A stretch of DNA of 64,000 nucleotides from Marinobacter sp. es.048. Its GTDB lineage: Bacteria > Pseudomonadota > Gammaproteobacteria > Pseudomonadales > Oleiphilaceae. Below, one piece after another: positions 8,622 to 15,345 of the stretch. The stretch is from positions 930,001-994,000 of the forward strand of contig NZ_FYFA01000001.1 of assembly GCF_900188435.1 (NCBI RefSeq), in the 5' to 3' direction. The notes beneath the pieces are model-generated. The model made no database searches. It was not told the origin of the DNA and worked only from the letters and a program-made list of their open reading frames with translations. The translations under genes and the position numbers were made by a program. Each line of letters opens with the position of its first letter. The stretch's first letter is position 1.

Positions 8622-9431
8622 TCAAACGGAGGCCATTTCAAAGGCCTCTGGGCTGACGCCACCCAGGTGGGTATGACGTCGGACCCGGTTATAAAACACT
8701 TCGATGTAGTCGAACACATCCGCCTTAGCCAGGTCACGGGTTTTGTAGATCCGTTTGCGGATGCGTTCCTTTTTCAGACTGCTGAAGAAGGATTCCACGA
8801 CTGCATTATCCCAGCAATTACCTCGTCGGCTCATGCTGGGGTCCAGGTTGTGAGCCAGACAGAAACGATGCCAATCATCACTGCCGTATTGGGTGCCTTG
8901 ATCCGAATGAATGAGCACCTTTTCCTTCGGTCGTCGACGCCAGACGGCCATCAGCAGCGCATCCACGACCAAGCTGCGATGCAGTGTCGGTTTCATCGAC
9001 CAGCCCACCACGCGGCGTGAGAACAGGTCGACCACCACTGCCAGATACAGCCAGCCTTGCCAGGTGCGGATGTAGGTGATGTCGGTCACCCAGGCCTTGT
9101 CTGGGCAGCCTACCGTGAATTCACGTTGGAGCTTGTTTGGGTTAAGGATCGACGGTCTTCCGGCGATCACCCTGGGTGCTTTATAGCCTCGTAGCGCTTT
9201 GATTTTATGTTCTTTCATCAACCGGGCAACTCGGTTCTTGCCGCAGGTTTCACCGGCTTCCCGAAGGTCCAGAAACACGCGTGGAGCACCGTAGACACCA
9301 GAACTGCCCTGATACGACGCCAGGATCTGCGCCAGCAGCCGCTGGTTATCGATAGCTCGGTCAGATAATGGTTTATGCAGCCATTGATAAAACCCGCTGC
9401 GAGCCACCCGGAGCACGCGACACATGGTCAT
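8622..9431 (-). CDS. IS3-family transposase OrfB (DDE catalytic part)
   Basis: Integrase-core transposase. It has the HTH_21-like N-terminus (GVYGAPRV), then the DDE triad: Asp in VTDITYI, Asp in VVDLFSRR/HSDQGTQYGS and Glu in NAVVESFFSSLKKE. The frame stays open upstream of the ATG at 9431 (VKYRFINDHRHEFNT), the classic IS3 OrfB beginning, so the working protein is an OrfAB fusion made by -1 slippage at the A6G tract at 9506-9512. Ends 35 bases before the left terminal repeat. Confidence 0.93.
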   Translation of the reverse strand: MTMCRVLRVARSGFYQWLHKPLSDRAIDNQRLLAQILASYQGSSGVYGAPRVFLDLREAGETCGKNRVARLMKEHKIKALRGYKAPRVIAGRPSILNPNKLQREFTVGCPDKAWVTDITYIRTWQGWLYLAVVVDLFSRRVVGWSMKPTLHRSLVVDALLMAVWRRRPKEKVLIHSDQGTQYGSDDWHRFCLAHNLDPSMSRRGNCWDNAVVESFFSSLKKERIRKRIYKTRDLAKADVFDYIEVFYNRVRRHTHLGGVSPEAFEMASV

Positions 9432-9472
9432 TGTGTTGAATTCGTGTCGGTGATCGTTGATGAACCGGTACT

Positions 9473-9757
9473 TTACTCGGGCTCTCTGGCAAAGTACCGA
9501 GCGGCCTTTTTTAGGATATCCCGCTCTTCCTCAATCCGGCGCATCTGAGCACGCAGCCTGAGAATCTCGCTCTTGGCTTCAACCAATTCGGCAGCCTGTT
9601 CATCAGACTTATCCGGCTTCACGGCCTTAACCCATTTGTAGAGGCTGTGAGCCGAAACTCCCAGTCGTTGCGATACTTCGGCGACGGTGTAACCCCGCTC
9701 CAGCACTTGTCGGACCGCTTCGTCTTTGAATTCCGGGGGATAACGTTGGCTGCTCAT
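9473..9757 (-). CDS. IS3-family transposase OrfA (helix-turn-helix)
   Basis: 94-residue DNA-binding subunit. An N-terminal HTH (FKDEAVRQVLERGYTVAEVSQ region, residues ~10-45) binds the terminal repeats, and a C-terminal leucine-zipper-like coiled coil (EILRLRAQMRRIEEERDIL, ~65-83) mediates oligomerisation. Near the 3' end the codons CTA AAA AAG form an A6G slippery heptamer, from which ribosomes slip -1 into orfB to produce OrfAB. Confidence 0.92.
   Translation of the reverse strand: MSSQRYPPEFKDEAVRQVLERGYTVAEVSQRLGVSAHSLYKWVKAVKPDKSDEQAAELVEAKSEILRLRAQMRRIEEERDILKKAARYFAREPE
9506..9512 (-). promoter_or_regulatory. Programmed -1 frameshift site A6G of the IS3 element
   Basis: On the minus strand the heptamer A AAA AAG sits in the orfA frame (CTA AAA AAG). 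Slipping back one base enters an open frame that continues through GRSVLCQRARVKYRFI into OrfB, as in other IS3 members. Confidence 0.85.
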
Positions 9758-9818
9758 GACAGTTCCTCCTATGCTCTAATCATAGGCCAGGAGTGTCTAG
9801 TGGACTGGGGTAAGTCCA

Positions 9819-9821
9819 ATC
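9819..9821. repeat. Target-site duplication ATC, right copy
   Basis: ATC directly after the right end of the IS3-family element, matching 8584-8586. Confidence 0.85.
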
Positions 9822-10715
9822 ACGGTTCTCATCAGTCCAGCGAACTCGCGGAGGGCTTCGTCGCCGGCATCGTGGCCGAACTGGTCGTTGATCTGTTTGA
9901 ACAGGTCCAGGTCGATCAGGACGATGGAGAAGTGGTGACCTGAGCGCTGGTACCGGGAAAACTCCATGATCAGGCGGTTCTGCATGTCGCGACGGTTGGC
10001 AAGCCCGGTGAGTTCGTCTGTCCGCGCTGCATGCTCGTGGGTTTCAGCCAGGACCAGAAGTTCATTGCGTGCCTTCAGACGGCTGGCTTCAAGCACGAAA
10101 CAGAAAATGGATTCGAAGGTCAGGGCGGCGAAAAAACGGATCTTGAAATCCATGCTGTACTCCGCGGAGATCAGAGGGAGGCCGGGAAACTGGAATACCA
10201 CCACGGCAACCAGGTAGCAGAACAGCCGTGCCGGTTTTCAGATCGGTCAGGTAAAACAATAAAGGCGGGAAGACATAAAACCAGAGCGGCCCGGTGTTGC
10301 TTTCGCCGCCGGAAGCGATCAGGTAGGTGAAAAGCAGTCCGACAATCACGATCATCCCGGCTTTCTGGCGGACACGGTTGCCGGTGCTGGCATAGTACAG
10401 CATGTTCAGCGCTATCAGGCCGATAAAAGACCAGAGCACCGAGGCATGGGTTGTGTGTCCGGCAAACCAGGCCTTGGCGCCGATGCCAACCAAAAAACCA
10501 ATGGCGGTTGCAGAAAGCCACGTGAGCAGTCGCGAGACCTGGGCGTCTTCCCGTTCGCCGGCAGCGAGCTGCCCGGAGGAAGTTGGATGAGGCATGGGGA
10601 CCTTATTTGCTGTTTTTATAATTTTGACGCTTTTCGCCGGATTTATGAGTCAAGTTAGTGAATTTTTGCAGTCCCGTCTGTGATGTGTTTACTCTGTGTG
10701 AAATGTGACCGTTTT

Positions 10716-10733
10716 ATTTCATTTTCATGTCAA
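10716..10733 (+). promoter_or_regulatory. Possible Pho box upstream of the phosphate permease
   Basis: Two imperfect 7-base repeats, ATTTCAT (10716-10722) and ATGTCAA (10727-10733), are separated by 4 bases, the geometry of PhoB sites (consensus CTGTCAT-N4-CTGTCAT; 5 of 7 matched in each). A TTATAG hexamer at 10739-10744 could serve as -10. The match is weak in an AT-rich stretch, but the gene downstream is a phosphate transporter. Confidence 0.35.
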
Positions 10734-10802
10734 AAATCTTATAGTTGCCGCGCGACTGAGCTCGCCCCCAATCCTCACAGACAAAACGAGACCTGATCTG
10801 TT

Positions 10803-12362
10803 ATGGCCCGTTCGAGCGGATTCCTGGATACCCTTCTTACCAGCCCTACCACGGAACGATACAGGGTCGGCATAAGCCTGCTTTTTTTGATTGGCGTGTG
10901 GCTGACTGTCGGATCATTCAGCCAGGGAGTGCCCAACAGTATGTTGCTGATGGCCGCTGCGGTCATTGGCGGTTACATGGCGATCAATATCGGCGCCAAT
11001 GACGTTGCCAACAATGTGGGCCCTGCGGTTGGCTCAGGTGCCTTGTCCCTGGGCGCGGCCGTCGTTATCGCCGCCATCTTTGAAGCCGGCGGTGCGATTA
11101 TCGCCGGCGGTGATGTGGTGTCTACAATCAAGGGTGGCATCATTGATCCCTCCAATCTGGAAGAGAGCAGGGCTTTCGTATGGCTGATGACCGCCGCCTT
11201 GCTGGCGGGCGCGCTCTGGCTGAACCTGGCTACCTGGATGGGCGCTCCGGTGTCCACGACCCACTCCATCGTCGGTGGCGTTCTCGGCGCCGGTATTGCC
11301 GCTGGTGGCTGGGGAATCGCTGACTGGGCGGTGATGGGCAAAATTGCCGCCAGCTGGGTGATCTCACCGGTTCTCGGTGGTGCGCTGGCAGCCCTTTTCC
11401 TGTTTGCGATCAAGAAGACCGTGCTGTATCGCAAAGAGGTCATTCCGGCGGCCCGGACGTTTGTGCCCTGGCTGGTCGCAATTATGGCGTGGGCTTTCGG
11501 CACCTATCTGATGATCAAGGGCGTCAAGAAAATCGTCAAAGTCGATTTTCTTGAGGCGACATTGATCGGACTTGCTGCGGCTGCCATCGTATTTTTCATC
11601 ATGCGTAGCCTGGTGGGCCGCATGGCATCGACCATGGAGAACAGTTCTGCGGGCGTGAATACCCTGTTTACCTGGCCGTTGATCTTTGCCGCAGCTTTGT
11701 TGAGTTTTGCGCACGGAGCCAACGACGTGGCTAACGCCATTGGTCCTCTGGCTGCTATCAATGATGCCCTTTCTGCTGAATCGGTTGTCATGTCGGCGAA
11801 TATCCCGATTTGGGTGATGATGGTGGGTGCGCTGGGCCTTGCCGTTGGCCTGATGCTGTTTGGCCCTCGCCTGATCAAGACCGTCGGCAGCGAAATCACC
11901 GAACTGGATAAAACACGAGCGTTCTGTATCGCCCTTTCAGCAGCACTGACGGTGATTCTTGCTTCCCAGCTGGGCCTACCGGTCAGCTCCACCCATATCG
12001 CAATCGGCGGTGTGTTCGGGGTTGGCTTCCTCCGGGAGTACCTGAAGTCCAACTATGCAACCCAGCTGCACAAGATCATGGAGCATCATGACCCTGCCGA
12101 GCAGGAGCGCCTGAAGCCTTTCCTCGATGATTTCCGCAATGCCTCGGTTGAGGAAATGGAGAATTTGCTGAAGCAGGCCAAGAAGAAAAAGCAGGTGCCC
12201 CTGTCGAAGTCGGAGCGCAAGCGTTTGAAGAAGATCTACCGCGAGGAAATGGTCAAGCGTTCACACCTAGTGCGCATTGCGGCTGCATGGATCATTACTG
12301 TTCCGGCATCTGCCATCATGGCTGCGATGCTGTTCTTTACCCTCCGGGGCTTGTTGATCTGA
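10803..12362 (+). CDS. pit: PiT-family inorganic phosphate transporter
   Basis: Inner-membrane permease for metal-phosphate, driven by the proton or sodium gradient. 519 residues with about ten hydrophobic helices. The two inverted family repeats each carry the signature GANDVAN, at residues 64-70 and again near 305 (GANDVANAIGPLAA). A charged cytoplasmic stretch (residues ~430-485, rich in Lys/Glu) precedes the last helix. The ATG at 10803 has only a weak ACGAGA behind it. A small unknown gene follows 89 bases later and could be co-transcribed. Confidence 0.93.
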   Translation: MARSSGFLDTLLTSPTTERYRVGISLLFLIGVWLTVGSFSQGVPNSMLLMAAAVIGGYMAINIGANDVANNVGPAVGSGALSLGAAVVIAAIFEAGGAIIAGGDVVSTIKGGIIDPSNLEESRAFVWLMTAALLAGALWLNLATWMGAPVSTTHSIVGGVLGAGIAAGGWGIADWAVMGKIAASWVISPVLGGALAALFLFAIKKTVLYRKEVIPAARTFVPWLVAIMAWAFGTYLMIKGVKKIVKVDFLEATLIGLAAAAIVFFIMRSLVGRMASTMENSSAGVNTLFTWPLIFAAALLSFAHGANDVANAIGPLAAINDALSAESVVMSANIPIWVMMVGALGLAVGLMLFGPRLIKTVGSEITELDKTRAFCIALSAALTVILASQLGLPVSSTHIAIGGVFGVGFLREYLKSNYATQLHKIMEHHDPAEQERLKPFLDDFRNASVEEMENLLKQAKKKKQVPLSKSERKRLKKIYREEMVKRSHLVRIAAAWIITVPASAIMAAMLFFTLRGLLI

Positions 12363-12407
12363 CCGGGCTGGTTGTATATACCGAGTTTGGTCATACTACC
12401 TTTTAAA

Positions 12408-12424
12408 AGGGGTGCCTCACCCCT
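12408..12424 (+). other. Small hairpin between pit and the following ORF
   Basis: AGGGGTG-CCT-CACCCCT forms a 7-base-pair stem with a 3-base loop. No T-run follows, so it is not a clear terminator; it may be an mRNA processing or stability element. Confidence 0.4.
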
Positions 12425-12451
12425 CAAGCCTATTTGTCCATGGAGTGAAGT

Positions 12452-12718
12452 ATGAGTTCATCCGTTGAAGGCCGTCAGGCGAAGATGATTGATGAGCTGA
12501 GGACTTTCATCAAGAAGGTTCTGAGCGATCCGACCATTGCCGTCAAGTCTATGGAGATTGCTCGCAAGCACCGGGGTCAGCCGAATGCCGAGGAGCTGAT
12601 TGCGCAGGAAATCAGTGCCAGCACCAATATCCGGATTCCGGAGAACTGGAGTGAGGCAGACAAGATGTTCCTGGATATCATCCATGATGTTCTGGATGAT
12701 GAAGAGGCGCTTTACTGA
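12452..12718 (+). CDS. Small hypothetical protein downstream of pit
   Basis: 88-residue, mostly helical, acidic protein with no signal peptide or membrane segment. I do not recognise a family. The start ATG at 12452 follows GGAGTGA, a usable ribosome-binding site, and codon use looks like that of neighbouring genes. The mid-region AKSMEIARKHRGQPNAEEL... and acidic end (DVLDDEEALY) are the visible features. It is followed by a long hairpin element of the three-copy family. Confidence 0.7.
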   Translation: MSSSVEGRQAKMIDELRTFIKKVLSDPTIAVKSMEIARKHRGQPNAEELIAQEISASTNIRIPENWSEADKMFLDIIHDVLDDEEALY

Positions 12719-12755
12719 TCTACTCCAGGCTCTTGGCCTGAAACCTCGGGAGAGG

Positions 12756-12944
12756 AGCCGGCTGGCGGGACGTTTCAAAAACACGCTGTGAATCCCCCTC
12801 CGGGGTCCAGCCAGCAATCCTAGATTGCTGTCGTTCAGCTATCGCATGAAGCTTCGCTTCATCAGCGCTCTGCTTCACCCCTGTGCGCTTGGCTCCGCCA
12901 TCCTGGCTCCGCACAGTTTTTGAAACGTCCCCCCAGCCGACTCT
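12756..12944. repeat. Long hairpin element, copy 1 (with nested stem-loops)
   Basis: Inverted repeat of ~27 bases: the left arm around 12760-12786 (GGCTGGCGGGACGTTTCAAA...) pairs with the right arm around 12911-12938 (TTTGAAACGTCCCCCCAGCC). The inner ends carry the family core: AAAAACACGC on the left, and GGCTCCGCCATCC then CTCCGCACA on the right. This copy is longer than the other two because extra sequence lies between, including two small stems, AGCAATC/GATTGCT and ATGAAGC/GCTTCAT. It sits between the converging 3' ends of the small ORF and panP. No T-tract follows either arm. Confidence 0.75.
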
Positions 12945-12970
12945 TCAGGCTCCAGTGTTTGCCGCCGTTT

Positions 12971-14647
12971 TTAAGCCTGTCTGGCGTTTGGCTGCGCCTG
13001 TTTTAATACAGCATCTGCCATCTGATGGAGAATGCTGATCTCATCCTCGATCCCTTCATCCCGTGATAACTCTCTCTGTTCCGAAAGGATGTCGGCCAGG
13101 ATTTCTTTGGTGGTCAGAGGGTTGGCCAGTACCACCCGGAACACGATGCACGGAAAATTGAAGTAACGGGCCGGCTCCAGGCGGGTTCGTGACACGAACG
13201 CCTTGCCCCGTTCCCGTTGGGTTTTCTGGATGAACTTGGTGATCCGGTTCAGGCAGGTGTTGAGCTTTTCCGCCTGCAGCGGGTCGGCGCAGGCCAGGGC
13301 TTCCTGAACGTTTTCCGGGCAGTAGCGGTAGGTCAGGATGTTCAGTTCCGGTCTCGTGACCAGTTCGAAATCCGGCTCCGCTTCGATCATTTCCGCGAAG
13401 GTCTTGGCCTTGTCGATGCCCTGGTCGATCAGAATCTCGTAGCCTTCCCGGGCCAGGATTTTCAGGCCGGAGTGGATCAGCATGGACATGCCGGGCCTGG
13501 AGCCTTCCAGGGTAGTGCTACCGAGGTCTCGGGAGCCTTTCCGGATGATGTACTGGGCATGGTGCTCAACGGCACTGGCCAGGCTCGGGTCGCGGAATAC
13601 CACCAGGCCCACACCCATGGGCACGTAGAGCTGTTTATGGGCGTCAAAGGTGACTGAGTCGGCCTTCTCGATGCCGCGCATCAGGTGTTTGTAGGTGCGG
13701 GAGAACAGGGTCGGTCCGCCCCAGGCGGCATCCACATGGAAATGGGCCCCGAATTCCCGGGCGATGTCGGCCATGCCGTCCAGAGGGTCGACATTGCCGG
13801 TTTCGGTTGTGCCGGCCACGCCGCAGATGGCCATGACTTTGATTTTCTGGCGTTGCAGTTCCAGGCACTTGTCCCGAAGGGCATCGGTATTTATCCGGTT
13901 TTCGTCGTCGGTATCCACCGGAATCAGGGCTTCCCGGCCCAGACCAAGCACGTCGGCGGCCTTGCGCAGGGAGTAGTGGCCGCGGCGGGAGACGACAATG
14001 GCGGCGCCTTCGTAGCCGTAGTATTTCAGTGCTCGGAACAGGCCTTCCTGATGCAGCCCGCGGAAGCTGCCTTCAGCCGGGAACGCGCGGTTGCGGGCGA
14101 CCCACAGTGCGGTGAGGTTTGCGACCGTGCCGCCCGAGCACATGGCACCTAGCGCGTAACGGGGATCGTGCATCCACTTGCGGTAGAAGGCGCCGTCTTC
14201 CTCGTATACCAGACGGTGAATCATGCCCAGTACCTGGCGCTCCATGGGGGTGAATGCCTTGGAGGTTTCGGTTTTGACCAGGTTCTGGTTCAGGGCAATC
14301 ATGATCTTCGACAGCGGCAGCATGAAATACGGCAGCGCTGAGGTCATGTGCCCGATAAAGGCTGGCGAGGCGGTGTGAACGGAGTTGGCCACCAGTTTAT
14401 CGAGCAGGAACTGGGCCTGTTCAGACACAAAGACAGGCTTCTCGGGAATGCTGTAGTCGGAGAAGTCTTTCTCCACATCCGAGAGGTCTCGTTCTACCGC
14501 AACTATGTGCTCCTGCAGAAAGCCTGCAAGATTGCGGGAGATGTCCTGGTCAATCCGGCTCAGCGTCGATTCCGGCGCCTCGGGCACCGTGAATACGCGA
14601 TACATGGCCTCTACCGAGGCCTGGGCGGATTTTTTCTTTCCGGTCAT
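12971..14647 (-). CDS. panP: Pyridoxal-dependent aspartate 1-decarboxylase PanP-like
   Basis: Group II PLP decarboxylase related to glutamate decarboxylase. The PanP branch makes beta-alanine from aspartate for pantothenate and CoA synthesis in bacteria lacking PanD. The PLP lysine is in FDAHKQLYVPMG (near residue 315) and the cofactor-binding Asp in HVDAAWGGP (near 285); CSGGTVANLTAL (near 160) is the phosphate-binding region. Length ~558 residues from the ATG at 14647; a GTG nine bases upstream is the alternative. Substrate preference, aspartate rather than glutamate, is inferred from overall resemblance, not proven here. Its 3' end faces hairpin copy 1. Confidence 0.82.
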   Translation of the reverse strand: MTGKKKSAQASVEAMYRVFTVPEAPESTLSRIDQDISRNLAGFLQEHIVAVERDLSDVEKDFSDYSIPEKPVFVSEQAQFLLDKLVANSVHTASPAFIGHMTSALPYFMLPLSKIMIALNQNLVKTETSKAFTPMERQVLGMIHRLVYEEDGAFYRKWMHDPRYALGAMCSGGTVANLTALWVARNRAFPAEGSFRGLHQEGLFRALKYYGYEGAAIVVSRRGHYSLRKAADVLGLGREALIPVDTDDENRINTDALRDKCLELQRQKIKVMAICGVAGTTETGNVDPLDGMADIAREFGAHFHVDAAWGGPTLFSRTYKHLMRGIEKADSVTFDAHKQLYVPMGVGLVVFRDPSLASAVEHHAQYIIRKGSRDLGSTTLEGSRPGMSMLIHSGLKILAREGYEILIDQGIDKAKTFAEMIEAEPDFELVTRPELNILTYRYCPENVQEALACADPLQAEKLNTCLNRITKFIQKTQRERGKAFVSRTRLEPARYFNFPCIVFRVVLANPLTTKEILADILSEQRELSRDEGIEDEISILHQMADAVLKQAQPNARQA

Positions 14648-14835
14648 AGGCGCCACTCACAATCAGTGGTCATCCGAAGGGCCGGTTCCGGATGCCCTGC
14701 GGATACGGCCGGCATTCATGTCCGGCATTAATGTCTGGTCGTCTGCCGCTGGCAGGCGCACTGGCATCCCTGAGGGGGCGTAGTATACGGCCTGGCGACA
14801 GGTTACGCCACACGTCCCTGGTCCGGGTTACCTGG

Positions 14836-15180
14836 TCAGAGAATTTCCCGATGTATATCCAGTATGGCAGCATCCACGCGTTCTTGGATGGCTTTTTCGA
14901 TCTGGTCCAGGCGTTGGGTAATCTGCTGGGAGGAGGTGCCCAGGGCTGCGATGGTCCAGGTGGCGCAGTCGAGAGCCTCCTGGTCGGCGGTTTCGGCGAC
15001 GGCGAGGTCGGGTTCTTTGCCCCAGACGGCCTTCAGGGCGGTGAAGACTTTGCGCTTGGCTTTGAGGTCGTCGCAGCCGTAGAGCTGGAAGTGCAGGGTC
15101 AGTACGCCCACATGGGGCGTGATAACCGGCTGCTGGGGCTTTTGGCCTTCCCTCAGGAGTTTTCTCAGGGCTTCTGACAT
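14836..15180 (-). CDS. DUF503 family protein
   Basis: Small cytosolic protein of 114 residues. The segment HVGVLTLHFQLYGCDDLKAK and the following VWGKEPDLAVAET match the DUF503/YlxP fold, which is often found near translation genes but has no agreed function. I start at the ATG at 15180 (MSEALRKLL); the frame remains open to 15267, but those codons run through hairpin copy 2 and are unlikely to be translated. It precedes panP on the same strand after a 188-base gap. Confidence 0.8.
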   Translation of the reverse strand: MSEALRKLLREGQKPQQPVITPHVGVLTLHFQLYGCDDLKAKRKVFTALKAVWGKEPDLAVAETADQEALDCATWTIAALGTSSQQITQRLDQIEKAIQERVDAAILDIHREIL

Positions 15181-15196
15181 CTTTGGTTCCGTGCTG

Positions 15197-15310
15197 GAGT
15201 CGATGAGGAATCCACTCCCAAAAAACGCTCCTTGCGGCACATCCCTGTGGCGCTTGGGCTCCGCCATCCATGACTCCGCACATTTTTGGGACGGGATTCC
15301 CCACCGACTC
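15197..15310. repeat. Long hairpin element, copy 2
   Basis: The left arm 15197-15224 (begins GAGTCGATGAGGAATCC, ends CCCAAAAA) pairs with the right arm 15283-15310 (begins TTTTTGGG, ends CCACCGACTC), with about four mismatches in 28. The loop carries the family core: AAAACGC, GCGCTTGGGCTCCGCCATCC and GACTCCGCACA. It lies after the aidB stop and before the DUF503 gene, all reading on the minus strand. No T-tract. Confidence 0.8.
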
Positions 15311-15345
15311 TCAGAGTTTTCTCAGTGGGCTTCGATAATAGCGAC

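Larger units (their letters stand above)
8587..9818 (-). mobile_element. Complete IS3-family insertion sequence (1232 bp)
   Basis: Both ends carry the terminal inverted repeat TGGACTTACCCC, perfect over 12 bases and then partly matched (CGCATGACAC against CACTAGACAC). It is flanked by a 3-bp duplication ATC at 8584-8586 and 9819-9821. It holds two overlapping transposase frames, orfA and orfB, on the minus strand, joined by a programmed -1 frameshift. The overall design fits the IS3 family; I cannot assign the subgroup with certainty. It lies inside a GGDEF gene, reading in the same direction as that gene. All parts look intact, so it may still be mobile. Confidence 0.93.
8265..10595 (-). pseudogene. 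Diguanylate cyclase gene, interrupted by an IS3-family element and a frameshift
   Basis: Remnant of a membrane GGDEF protein. The N-terminal part (ATG at 10595 behind AAGG) has about six hydrophobic segments. Near 10218-10230 the frame shifts: the segment ending LKTGTA continues in another frame as LFCYLVAVVVFQFP. The GGDEF domain then begins (DELTGLANRR) and is cut after MRTVI by the insertion sequence at 8587-9818. Beyond it the same frame resumes with RQADVAARWGGEEF, an intact active-site motif, and ends at 8265. Removing the element and one ATC copy restores the reading frame exactly. The gene is therefore recently inactivated, by two independent lesions. Confidence 0.9.

Noticed and set aside
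12756..12944. Hairpin elements read as intrinsic terminators or CRISPR repeats
   Set aside because: No U-tract after either arm, loops too long for terminators, and copies are dispersed rather than arrayed.
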